The notes under the pieces: model-generated | What the model saw: the letters and a program-made list of their open reading frames with translations, nothing else | Told to the model about the DNA's origin: nothing | Database searches by the model: none | Program-made: the position numbers and the translations under genes | Assembly (NCBI GenBank): GCA_963795055.1 | Contig: CAWCGJ010000042.1 | Location: 219,088 to 283,087, forward strand | DNA length: 64,000 bases | DNA from: JASHPR01 sp963795055 | Lineage (GTDB): Bacteria > Actinomycetota > Actinomycetes > Streptosporangiales > Streptosporangiaceae | Direction of reading: 5' to 3' | In this document: positions 1-9,518 of the stretch, piece after piece | Layout: the number at the start of each line of letters is the position of its first letter | Position numbering within the stretch: position 1 is the first letter of the stretch

Positions 1-1413
1 CTCGCCGGTGCCCGGGTCGCCCAGCGAGCCCGGGGCAGGTTCCGGGACCAGCACCCACGTCTGGCATCCCGCGGACACGGTGACCTCGGCGTGTCCGGCC
101 AGCGCGTCGGCCAGCGCGGCGGCCGGAGTGGACACGGTGACCGGCATGACGACTGCGCTGCCGCCGCCGTGGATCGCGGGACTGATGGCATTCGGGCCGA
201 TCACGGCGATCCGGCTGACCTGGCCGGGGTCAATGGGCAGAGCCTGGCCCTCGTTGCGCAGCAGGACCAGCGATGAGGTCACGGCCCGGCGCAGCAGTCC
301 CGGGTCCACGAAAGATGGAACGGGATGCGGTGAGGCGGCGGAGCCGGTGCCATCCGCGACGGCCGGCCTGAGGTCATGAAGGGGGTTGGGGAGGTGGGCG
401 GGGGATGGCGCGCGGGGGGGGCTGGGGCCATCGGGGTCTGGGGTGTCCCCAGGGGGCAGAGTGTCCCCCCGAGGCCGTACGGCGCCGACCCGGCGGGCCA
501 GCCCGAGCAGCCGGATCACCTTGTCGTCCAGCACCTCCGGGGTGACCGCGCCGTCGGTCACCGCCTGGGTCAGCTGCCCTCCCCACGGCCCGTCCGGGCC
601 CGGCATGGCCAGGTCCAGCGCGGCCAGCGCGGTAGCCGCGGTGCTGCGGGCCGCGTGCCAGTCGGAGGTGACCACGCCGTCGAAGCCCCACTCGTCCTTG
701 AGCACGTCCCGCAGCAGGTGCGCGTGCTCGGTCATCGGGACCCCGTTGACCTTGTTGTAGGCGGCCATGACCAGCGCCACCCCCGCCTCGCGCACGCACG
801 CCTCGAACGGGACCAGGTACAGCTCGCGGAGCACGCGCTCGGCGATCCGGGCGTCGTAGGTCCAGCGCTGCGTCTCCGAGTCGTTGCCGACGAAGTGCTT
901 GACGGTCGCGGCGACGCCGGCGCTCTGCACGCCGCGCACGAACGCGACGCCCAGCCGGGCGGTCAGCACCGGGTCCTCGGAGAAGCACTCGAAGCCGCGG
1001 CCGCCGAGCGGGGTGCGCATCAGGTTGATGGTCGGCGCGAGCAGCACGTCGACGCCCTTGCCGCGCGCCTCGGCGCCCAGCGCGGCGGCCAGCTCGCCGA
1101 CGAGCTCGGTGTCCCAGGTGGCGCCGAGCGCGGACGGGCAGGGCAGGCTGGACGACGGGTGGCGCTCGTCCAGCACCACGCCCCTGACCCCGGCCGGGCC
1201 GTCCGACGTGATCATCGGCCTGAGCCCGAGCGCCTCGGCCCCTTGCGTGCGCCAGCTGTCCGCGCCGGTCAGCAGCAGCACCTTGTCCTGCACGGTGAGC
1301 CAGGACGGCAGCCCGTCCCGGGCGTCGGCCTCCGGGGTGGCGGTAGTGATCTGGGCGCCCGCCCGGCCGGGAACCCGGCCGGGCGGGGTCCGCCCGTCAT
1401 ATCGAGTTGTCAT
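1..1413 (-). CDS. Glycoside hydrolase family 3 beta-glucosidase (3' end cut by window)
   Basis: This frame stays open from an ATG at 1413 to the window edge, so the C-terminus is missing. The N-terminal GH3 barrel is clear: a KHFVGND motif near residue 172 and GVVTSDWHAA with the catalytic Asp near residue 251, preceded by a TPLGGRGFECFSEDP segment. A Pro-rich linker follows, then the start of the GH3 C-terminal domain (SLVLLRNEGQALPI). The family releases glucose, or sometimes xylose, from the non-reducing end of beta-glycosides. No signal peptide is visible, so the enzyme is probably cytoplasmic and acts on imported oligosaccharides. It starts 39 bp after the binding-protein stop, as the last visible gene of the importer operon. 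Confidence 0.9.
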   Translation of the reverse strand, partial: MTTRYDGRTPPGRVPGRAGAQITTATPEADARDGLPSWLTVQDKVLLLTGADSWRTQGAEALGLRPMITSDGPAGVRGVVLDERHPSSSLPCPSALGATWDTELVGELAAALGAEARGKGVDVLLAPTINLMRTPLGGRGFECFSEDPVLTARLGVAFVRGVQSAGVAATVKHFVGNDSETQRWTYDARIAERVLRELYLVPFEACVREAGVALVMAAYNKVNGVPMTEHAHLLRDVLKDEWGFDGVVTSDWHAARSTAATALAALDLAMPGPDGPWGGQLTQAVTDGAVTPEVLDDKVIRLLGLARRVGAVRPRGDTLPPGDTPDPDGPSPPRAPSPAHLPNPLHDLRPAVADGTGSAASPHPVPSFVDPGLLRRAVTSSLVLLRNEGQALPIDPGQVSRIAVIGPNAISPAIHGGGSAVVMPVTVSTPAAALADALAGHAEVTVSAGCQTWVLVPEPAPGSLGDPGTGE

Positions 1414-1452
1414 GATGGTGCGGTTCTCTCGGCCTCGCCTCCGGTGCCCTGG

Positions 1453-3162
1453 TCAGGAGACCGGCTTGAGGTGAAGGACCGTCTCTTCGAGGTACGGCGA
1501 GTTGGTCGACGGGTTAATGAACGGGTTGCTCGACGACGGGAAGCCGGTGTAGTCCGGGTGGAGAACTGCCACCACGCCGCGCCGTACAGCAGCGGGGCGA
1601 CCGGAACCTGAGTGGTCATGATGTTCTCCAGGCTTGGTGATCGCCGACTTCTGGACCGACAGGTCGTTGCTGCCCGCGAACTGGGCCAGCGCCGCCTGGG
1701 TGGCGGCGCTGTCCCAGCGCCCGATGTTGCTCGCAGCCGGCTTGCCGACCGGGGCGGTCAGGTTCGCGTCCAGGTTGCCGTCGTAGATCTGGTACGGCGT
1801 CGGGCCCTGGTTACTCCAGTGGATCGCGGTGTCGAAGTTGCCGTTGGTGACGTCCCCTGCCAGACGGTCGGGTTGCCGATGCCGTTGACGGTGACGGTGA
1901 ATGCCGAGCGCGTTCAGCTGCTTCGCGATGGCCTGCGCGTCGAGGTAGTAGTCGGTGTAGTTGATCGGGTCGGAGATCGAGAAGCTGATCGTCTTGCCGC
2001 CCTTGGTCCACTTGCCGCTGACCTTGCTCCAGCCGTCGGCCGTGAGGATCGACGTGACCTTGGCCGAGTCCCCGGCGAGCGGGAGGTTGTTGGCCAGCGC
2101 CGGGTTCAGGCAGCTGCTGTCCCGGGGCAGCAGCAGCCCGGCTGGTCGAGGATGCCGGCAGCTCATAGCCGGTCTCGCCCTGGGCGGAAAGCTGCTGCCG
2201 GTCGATCCCGTAGCTGATCGCCTGCCGGACCGCGGCGTCGTTCAGCGGCGCCTTGGTCACGTTGAAGAACAGCGCCCACCACGTTGTTGGCACGTTAGGT
2301 AGGGAGACGCCGGAGTACAGGTGTGGTTGTCCGAGCTCTTGGCCAGGTAGACGTTCTGCACGTTCGCGATGTCGTTGCCGGCCAGGTCGATCTGGCCGGT
2401 GGCTAGCGGGTTGACGATGTTGAAGTTCTGCGCTGTAGGAGGGATAGTCGATCTCGGGGACGGTGACCGCGCTCTTGTCCCAGTAGTTCGGGTTCTCCTT
2501 GAGCGTGAAGCCCTGCGGCGAGAACTTGTCGAGCATGTACGGGCCGGTGCCCACCGGGTTCGGGTCGGCGAAGGTGACCGGGTTCACCGTCGACCAGATG
2601 TGCTGCGGCACGATGTAGACCTGGCCGATCAGGAACAGGTTGGCGTACTCCGGCGCGCTGAAGGTCAGCACCGCGGTCGTCGCGCTCGGCGCCGTGGCGC
2701 TGACCGGGACCGGGGTGCCGTTGGTGTCCAGGCCGGGGTGCGTCCTGATCATGTTGTACGTGAACGCGACGTCGCTGGCGCTGAACGGCTTGCCGTCGTT
2801 CCACTTCACCCCGGAGCGGGTGGTGATGGTCAGCGTCTTCCCGCTGTTCGACCAGCTGTACCCGGTTCCGAGGACGTGGAACGGGGCCTCGTGCGGGTTC
2901 AGGATGTTCCAGATGAACAGCGGCTCGTTGTACAGGAGTTGCGCGGTCACCCCGCTGCCCCCGGTAGAGGTCGCGGAATACGGGTTGAAGGTGTCGGTCA
3001 TCGGCGATAGCGGCTCGTCGTCGATCGACCAGCGGCTTGCCGGTGGCCGACGATGAGGAGTTGCTGCCCGACGAGGTGCTCGAGCCGAGTTCTGCTGCAG
3101 GCGGCCACCGCCATGCTGAGGATGGCGCCTGCCGCCAGGCTCTTTATCACTGCATGTTTCAT
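1453..3162 (-). CDS. ABC transporter binding lipoprotein, SBP family 5 (frame interrupted)
   Basis: This is an extracytoplasmic solute-binding protein of the peptide/opine/oligosaccharide type (SBP_bac_5). The start at 3162 gives a signal sequence ending in a lipobox (SMAVAAC, Cys22), so it is a lipoprotein. Family segments follow in order: TFNPYSA, VKWNDGKPFSASDVAFTYN, VGTGPY, NPNYWD, NDAAVRQAISYGIDR, and a C-terminal part ending HLKPVS. They fall in different frames, with shifts near 3080, 2430-2330, 2150, 1860 and 1610. With this many simple shifts in otherwise well-kept sequence, base-calling error is more likely than a pseudogene. It sits between the ATPase genes and the GH3 gene, which points to beta-linked oligosaccharides as ligand (inference). 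Confidence 0.8.
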
Positions 3163-3343
3163 TGCCTAAACTCCGTTGTGCCCGGCCGGCTGGTCGCCGG
3201 CCTGTTGTGAACGACCGTGTCGGGGTCTGTTGTCAGTTGGCGGCGCCGGCTGGCCGGGCCTGCCCCTGGTCCTGCGTGCTCGGGTTCTGCAGATCTGGTT
3301 TCTCAGGTTTCCGGGTGTCCGCTACGGGGTATCGGGGTTCAGC

Positions 3344-4489
3344 TCAAGGTGTCTCCTCTCCCGGGGCAGGTGCGGAACTGTTTGGGGTGATCGGGGCGGC
3401 CTGCGCGGCGGTCAGGTCGCGGGCGTGCAGCCAGCAGGCGCTCCGGTGGCCGGCGGCCACGTCGAAACCGGGCGGGACGGTCTCGGCGCAGACGGCCATC
3501 GCGTGCGGGCAGCGCGGGTGGAAGCGGCAGCCCGACGGCGGCGTCACCAGGCTCGGCGGGGCGCCGCGGCCCCGTTCCGCGAGCTCACCCAGGACCGGCG
3601 GCCCGGCGCGGTCCGGGTCGGGCGCCGCGCTGAGCAGCAGCCGGGTGTACGGGTGCTCGGGCTGGTCGGTGACGGCCTGCGCCGGCCCGGCCTCGACGAC
3701 CTGGCCGGCGTACATCACGACGATCGTGTCGGCCAGGTACCGGGCCGAGGCGATGTCGTGGGTGATGTAGAGGATGGCCAGCTGCTCCCGCTCGCGCAGG
3801 TCGTCCAGCAGGTTGAGGATTCCGAGCCGGATCGAGACATCCAGCATCGATACCGGCTCGTCGGCCAGCAGCATCTGCGGCCGTACGGCGAGCGCGCGGG
3901 CTATGGCCACGCGCTGCCGCTGGCCTCCGGACAGCTCGTGCGGGTACTTGCGGAGGAACTGGTCCGCCGGGCGTCAGCGCCACCCGCTCCAGGAGGCCCA
4001 TGATCGTCTCGTCCAGGTTCGCTGCCGCGCTCGAGCATCCCGTGTACCTGGAGCGGCCGGGCCAGGTGGTAGCGCACGTCGTGCACGGGATTGAGCGACG
4101 AGAACGGGTCCTGCAGCACCATCTGGACCAGGCGCGCGTAGCTCCGCCCGCCCCGCTGGCCGGAGCCGCACCGGGCGGCCGTCGAGCAGGAGCTGGCCGG
4201 AAGTCGGCGCGAGCAGCCTGCACAGCAGCCTGGCGAGCGTCGACTTGCCCGAACCGCTCTCGCCGACCACGGCCGTGATCGGCCCGCCTCGAGCGCGAGC
4301 GAGACGTTCTCGACGGCGTGTACCACGGCGGCGGCCGCGGTCGGCCTGGCCCCGGTTGGCCCGGTAGGCCCGGCTGCGCTTCCCGCGGCTTCTGTGGCCG
4401 TGCAGCGGGAAGTGCTTGGTGAGGTTGCGCGCTTCCAGCAGCGGCGTTCCGGTCGCGGGCGCGGGGGCGGCGTCTTCCAGCTGGGTCAT
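3344..4489 (-). CDS. ABC transporter ATPase, OppF/DppF-like (frame interrupted)
   Basis: Second nucleotide-binding subunit of the Opp/Dpp-type importer. It starts at ATG 4489 (MTQLEDAAPAP). Walker A is GESGSGKST, the signature is LSGGQRQRVA (around 3930), Walker B is MLLADEP and the H-loop is ITHD. The C-terminal extension with GCRFHPRCPHAMAVC is the Cys-containing oligopeptide-transporter tail. Frame changes near 4290, 4150-4030 and 3965 break the protein into overlapping pieces. The order of the conserved pieces is normal, so the functional gene is probably whole. It follows the first ATPase gene by about 18 bp. Confidence 0.82.
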
Positions 4490-4507
4490 GGCTGGCTCCT
4501 CGCCAGG

Positions 4508-5640
4508 TCAGGAGCGGGCGTCGGCGGTTCGTCCGGAGCAGACGCAGGCGGCGGTCCGGGCAGACGCAGGCGGTCCGTCCGGAGTCGGTGCTGACGGCTC
4601 GTGCGGCGCGGGTACCGCGAGCTCGGGCGGCGGGGCGGCCGACCCGTCCTGCAGCCAGCACGCGGCGGCCCGCCCCGTCTCGGGTCAGCCGCAGCAGCGC
4701 GGGCGTTTCCGTCCGGCACCGGTCCATGGCGTAGGAGCAGCGCGGGTGGAAGACGCACCCAGAGGGAAGCTGCCGCAGGTCGGGAGGTGAGCCGGGGATG
4801 CCGGTCAGGCGCCGCTTCGGCCCGTGCAGGCCCGGGAAGGAGCTGAGCAGGCCGAGGCTGTAGGGGTGGCGGGGGGCGCGGAAGAGCGCGTCGGCGTCCG
4901 CCCGCTCCACCAGCTGGCCCGCGTACATCACCGCGATCGAGTCCGCGATCTCGACGAGCAGCGAGAGGTCGTGGGTGATGAACAGCACGGCGAAGCCGAG
5001 CCGCTCGCGCAGCTCCATCAGCTCCTCGAGGATCTCCCGCTGGGTGACCACGTCCAGCGCGGTGGTCGGCTCGTCCATGATCACTACCTGCGGTTCCAGG
5101 GCGAGGGCCATCGCGATCATCACCCGCTGCCGCATGCCGCCGGACAGCTCGTGCGGGTAACTGCCGAGCCGGTCGGCGTTGATGCCGACCATGGCCAGCA
5201 GATCGGCGGCCCGCGCCTGGCGCTCGGCCTGGCCCAGGTCCGGACTGGTGGGCCTGCAGCACGTCGGTGAGCTGGGCCCCGATCGACAGCACCGGGTTCA
5301 GCGCGTTCATCGCGCTCTGCATCACGACCGAGATCTGGGACCAGCGCAGCACGCGCAGCGTGCCCTCCTCGGCGGCCAGCAGGTCCACCGTGGTCCCGGG
5401 CTTCGGGTAGTAGCCCACGCTGCCGCCGGTGATCATCCCGGGGGCCCGGAGCAGCCGGGTGATGGCGTAGGCGAGGGTGGACTTGCCGCTGCCGCTCTCC
5501 CCGGCCAGGCCGAGCACCTCGCCGCGGTGCAGCACCAGGTCGGCGTCGACAACGGCGTGCACCGCGTCCGGGCCGGCGCCGTAGTCCACGCACAGGCCCC
5601 GGACCTCGAGCAGCGGCTGGCTGGGCTGGTAGGTGCTCAC
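4508..5640 (-). CDS. ABC transporter ATPase, OppD/DppD-like (frame interrupted)
   Basis: First nucleotide-binding subunit of the importer. A GTG at 5640 gives VSTYQPSQPLLEVRGL, the normal N-terminus. Walker A is GESGSGKST, the Q-loop region reads QSAMNALNPV, the signature is LSGGMRQRVM, Walker B is VVIMDEPTTALD and the H-loop is ITHD. The tail has the family Cys motif GCVFHPRCSYAMDRC. One frame change lies near 5240-5190 and another near 4690; reading the last part in the shifted frame gives a stop at 4508. The gene pairs with the downstream ATPase as a heterodimer, the usual Opp arrangement. Confidence 0.82.
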
Positions 5641-5671
5641 CGTGTCCTCCCGCCGCGCGAGCTCCCGGCGC

Positions 5672-6744
5672 TCAGGTTCTCGCCGGCCGGGTCCCCTGTG
5701 GTCGCCGGCCGGCGGAACCGAGCGCAGAACCGGGGTCACGCCGAGCACGAACCGGCGGGGCAGGCGCTCCGCCCCGGTCACTCCGGCCCGCCGTGCGCGC
5801 CGCCGGGATAGCCCCGCGGCCCGCAGCCGCGGGTTGATGAACTCGTCGATACCGAAGTTGAGCAGCGCCAGGCGAGGTGCCGAGCAAGGCCACGGCGAGC
5901 CCCGGCGGGATGTACAGCCACCAGTACCCGCTCTGCTCTGCGCCGGCGACCTGCGCGTAGAACAGCATCCCGCCCCAGCTCACGTGGTTGGGGTTGACCA
6001 GGCCGAGGAAGGCCAGGGCGGTATAGGTGCCCACGCCGTAGAGCACGGTGAACAGGAAGGACGAGGCGAGGATCGGGATCAGGTTGGGCAGGATCTCGAA
6101 GCCGATGATCCGCCAGCCCCGCTCGCCGATGATGCGCGCGGAGTCCACGTAGTCCCGGGTGCGCAGGGACAGCGTCTGGGCCCGGAGCACCCGGGCTCCG
6201 AACGCCCAGCCGGTGATGGCGATGATCAGCCCGATCAGCACGTCGTCGCTGCCCTGGGACGGCGGCAGGAAGCCGAAGATCACGATAAGCAGCGGCAGCG
6301 CCGGCAGGATCAGGAAGAGGTTGGCCAGCATCGACAGCAGGTCGTCGGCCAGGCCGCCGGCGTAGCCCGCGGCCACGCCGACGACGACGGACAGCACGGT
6401 CGCGATCAGCCCGGCGACGAACGCGACCAGGATCGTGCTCCGGCCGCCCGCGAGCAGCTGGGAGAGCACATCCTGCTGCTGCTGGGTGGTGCCGAGCCAG
6501 TGCGCCGCGGACGGCGGCTGCGGGAAGCTGACCGTGGTGGAGAAGATCTGCGGCGGGTCGTAGGGCGCGATCCACGGCCCGATCACGGCCAGGACGAGAA
6601 AACCGATCAGCCCGGCCAGGCCGATGAGGACCTTCGGTGACCGGGGCAGCCGCAGCCGCCGCCGGCTGGTCGACGCGTCCGGGACAGCTCGAGCAGGTCG
6701 GCGGCCTGCGCGCTGTCCAGGTCCGTGCTGCTGCCGATGGCCAT
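5672..6744 (-). CDS. ABC transporter permease, OppC/DppC-like (frame interrupted)
   Basis: Second membrane subunit. ATG 6744 (MAIGSSTDLD) lies 4 bp after the stop of the first permease gene. A short cytoplasmic N-terminus leads to a TM segment (VLIGLAGLIGFLVLAVIGPW), PYDPP, and then the BPD_transp_1 core with the EAA-type loop (ARVLRAQTLSLRTRDYVDSA) and the typical end FGIDEFINPRLR. Frame changes occur near 6690 and 5890, so the exact C-terminus is uncertain; 5672 is the stop in the last open frame. It is expected to form the pore with the upstream permease. Confidence 0.8.
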
Positions 6745-6747
6745 CGA

Positions 6748-7728
6748 TCAGGCCTCCTGCCGGGTGCGCGGGTCGAGGAACACGTAGACGAAGTCCGCCG
6801 CGAGGTTGGCCACCAGGACGCGCCATGGTGATGACCAGGAAGATGCCCTGGAGCAGCGCGTAGTCGGCCTCCTGCACGGCGCTGAGCATCAGGAAGCCGA
6901 GCCCGGGGTAGCTGAAGACGATCTCGGTGAGCAGCGCGCCGGACACCACGAAGCCGATGGCCAGCGAGAAGCCGGAGATGCTCGGCAGGATCGCGTTACG
7001 GGCGGCGTACCAGACCACCCGGCGCTTCGGCAGGCCCTTGGCCTGCGCGATCAGCACGTAGTCCTCGTCCATCGTGGTGATCATGACGTTCCGCATGCCG
7101 ACGATCCAGCCCGCAGCCGAGGCGACGACGATCGTCAGGGCCGGCAGGATCGCGTGGTCGAGCACGTCGCTGATGTAGGTCCAGTCGAAGGCCGGGAAGT
7201 CCAGCTGCCCGTAGGCGCGCTCGGGCGGGAACCAGCCCAGCTTGATGGCGAACAGGTCGATCGCGAGGAAAGCGAGGAAGAAGTACGGCGCCGCCTGGAA
7301 GAAGGTCGTGGCGGGCAGCAGCGTGTCCAGCCAGCTCCCGCGCCGCCAGGCGACCAGGACGCCGAGCAGCGTGCCGAGGATGAAGCTGACCACCGTGGCC
7401 GTGCCGACCAGGCCGAGCGTCCAGGGCAGCGCCCCGCGGATCACGTCGGTCACCGGGACCATGCCGTTGCTCGTGGAGACGCCCAGGTTGCCGTGGAGGA
7501 GGTTGTTCCAGAAGTGCAGGTACTGGCCCCAGCAGGCCTCCCGGGTGTTGGAGCCGAACTCCGCTGCGAGCGCGGCAGCGTCTGCTTGGTCACCACCGTG
7601 CCCTGCATCTTGGCCAGCACGGCGCTGACCGGGTTGCCGGGTATGACCCGCGGGATGAAGAAGGTGACGGTGACGGCCGCGATGGCGGTGAGGATGTAGA
7701 AGCCGATCCGGCGGCTGATCACGTACAC
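6748..7728 (-). CDS. ABC transporter permease, OppB/DppB-like (one frame break)
   Basis: First membrane subunit. The N-terminal TM (RRIGFYILTAIAAVTVTFFI) is followed by RVIPGNPV, as in DppB proteins. The core starts at LPWTLGLVGTATVVSF and contains the EAA loop region (YVLIAQAKGLPKRRVVW) and FSYPGLGFL. GTG 7728 is the likely start, 15 bp after the regulator stop. The stop at 6748 (DPRTRQEA) is nearly continuous with the next permease start. One frame change lies near 7575 in the periplasmic loop and another near 6825. Confidence 0.8.
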
Positions 7729-7742
7729 GGCAGGCCCCCGGG

Positions 7743-8831
7743 TCAGGTCACTCGCCACGCGGGCGAGGTCGGCGTTGACGGGCAGCCGCAGCTCGCGCGG
7801 ACGATCAGCCTGGTCGGGAGCATCACGTCGCGCTCGGCCCGCGCCCCGCTGCTGATCATCGAGTGCAGCACGTCGAACGCAGTGGCGCCGATCTCCTGGA
7901 TGGGCTGGCGCACGGTGGTGAGCTGCGGCCGCAGGTGCCGCGCCATCGGGATGTCGTCGAAGCCGGTCACCGCGACGTCCCCGGGCACGTCGATACCGTG
8001 CTGGGCCAGCGCGTACATGACGCCAAGCGCGGTCTGGTCGTTCGCGCAGGCGATCGCCCGCGGCATCGGCGTCCCTGCTCGCGAACAGCTGCTCGATGAC
8101 CCGCGCACCGCCGGACGCGTAGTAGTTGCCCTGCCACCGCGGCCCGGTCAGCAGGCTCGGCGTCGGCGCGGCCGCCTCGGCGGCGATCGTCTCGCCGCGG
8201 GCCACGCTGTCCGGGCTGTCGGCCGAGCCCGGCCAGGTAGGCCAGCTGCGGTAGCCGTGGTCGGTCAGCAGGTGCCGGGCCAGGTCGCGCATGCCCGAAT
8301 GAGTTGTCGCTGTGCACGTTGTCGTGGTCTGGCGTGGCTACGTTGGCCAGCGTGACGACCGGTACCCGCCGGGAAAGCTGGTCCAGCTGGTCCGGCTCGA
8401 GCACCCGGTCGTGCAGGATCAGCCCGTCGCTCTTCTGGGCCAGCGCCAGCAGCCGCCCGCCGACGTCGTGGTCGTCGACATCGACGGAGCTGAGCAGCAG
8501 GTTGAATCCCTGGCGCTGGGCGGCGAGCTCGATGCCCCGGTTGATCACGTCGGTGAACTGGAGGCTCTCGTCCTCCTCGGCGAATCCGCCGTCGCTGGTC
8601 TGCGACCCAGCGGACCCGGCGGATGACGACCCCGACGACCTCCTTGAGCCGCCCGCTCAGCGCGCGCGCTGCCCCGTCGGGGACGAAACCGAGCTCCGCG
8701 ACCGCCTGGAGCACCCGCTCCCTGGTCTCCTCGCGCGGGTTGCGGCGCCCGTTGAGGACCCGCGAGACCGACGCGATCGAGACGCCGGCCATCCGCGCCA
8801 CGTCGTAGATCGTGGGCGGCGTGTCAGCCAT
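7743..8831 (-). CDS. LacI-family transcriptional regulator (frame interrupted)
   Basis: ATG 8831 gives a LacI helix-turn-helix, TIYDVARMAGVSIASVSRVL, with hinge residues, then a periplasmic-binding-like effector domain (SDGLILHDRV; ANDQTALGVM; VAVTGFDDIPMARH; TTVRQPIQEIG). The segments are in three frames, with changes near 8600, 8300 and 8070, but their order is that of a full-length repressor. It heads the importer operon, 15 bp before the first permease gene. Two perfect palindromes of LacI type lie 44-124 bp upstream, so autoregulated, sugar-induced control is likely (inference). Confidence 0.82.
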
Positions 8832-8874
8832 CTCGCGTGCGTCCGTCACCGCGTTCCTTTCTCCTGGCACCGCT

Positions 8875-8888
8875 GGTAAGCGCTTACC
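8875..8888. promoter_or_regulatory. LacI-type operator, proximal copy
   Basis: A perfect 14-nt palindrome, GGTAAGCGCTTACC, with the central CG typical of LacI-family operators. It lies 44 bp upstream of the regulator start and is followed by GAGCGG, as is the second copy. Confidence 0.7.
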
Positions 8889-8941
8889 GAGCGGGCAGTC
8901 AGCCGGTGCCCGGCTGCTGCTTCGCTTGTCCGCCCGGAGAG

Positions 8942-8955
8942 GGTAAGCGCTTACC
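8942..8955. promoter_or_regulatory. LacI-type operator, distal copy
   Basis: The same 14-nt palindrome, GGTAAGCGCTTACC, again followed by GAGCGG, and 67 bp from the first copy. Two identical sites in one intergenic region support a real operator pair, possibly with cooperative binding. Confidence 0.7.
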
Positions 8956-9350
8956 GAGCGGCTGCCAGGAGCGTAAGCCCGCCGTGGGCGGGCGCTCAAG
9001 AGCCGGGTCCAATACTGTTACCGGAACGTGACAGAGGCATTACCCGGACCGGGCGGCGTCTGGCGCCCGTTGCGCCCGGCCCGCCGCGCCCGCCCCGGCC
9101 CGCCTGGGCCGAGTCCGCGCCCCACCCGGCCTCGGCCTGGCCCGTGCCCCACCCGGCCGGCCTGGCCCGTGCCTTTCCGGGCTGGCGCTCCACGGCCCGC
9201 CGCCGCCCCGGCCCGCCGGTCACCAGTGGTTCAGTTCTGACCGGTTACAGCCGGTAAAAAGCGCACCGCCGAGTTCCTGCGCGGTTGAGCCGCGGCCTGC
9301 GGTATCAGCGGCCCGTACGGGAGCCGCCCCGCCGACGCCAAGAAACCTCG

Positions 9351-9430
9351 GAAACATCGGCGAAACACTAGGCCGGTTTGGGGCTCCTGCGCGTCGCAGG
9401 CGCGTAACAAACGGGAAACGCCGGTGAAAC
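9351..9430 (+). promoter_or_regulatory. GlnR-box-like repeats upstream of amt
   Basis: Short elements recur with exact 6-nt spacers: GAAAC-N6-GAAAC at 9351-9366 and GTAAC-N6-GAAAC-N6-GAAAC at 9404-9430. The known actinobacterial GlnR box is built of alternating GTnAC and GAAAC half-sites with 6-nt spacers, and amt is a classic target. Activation of amt under nitrogen limitation is therefore likely. The rest of 8956-9350 is GC-rich and I see no gene in it. Confidence 0.6.
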
Positions 9431-9518
9431 CGCCTTGTGGGACACATGAATACGGCACCTGTCGAACGATGCGGCGTGCCCAGCGGGGCCGCGGCGAGCA
9501 AGGCACTGGAGGCGGAGA

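Noticed and set aside
1453..8831. A decayed (pseudogene) transporter operon
   Set aside because: All catalytic and binding motifs of five different proteins are kept and breaks are single-base; the same pattern occurs in unrelated genes elsewhere in the window, so sequence error is more likely.
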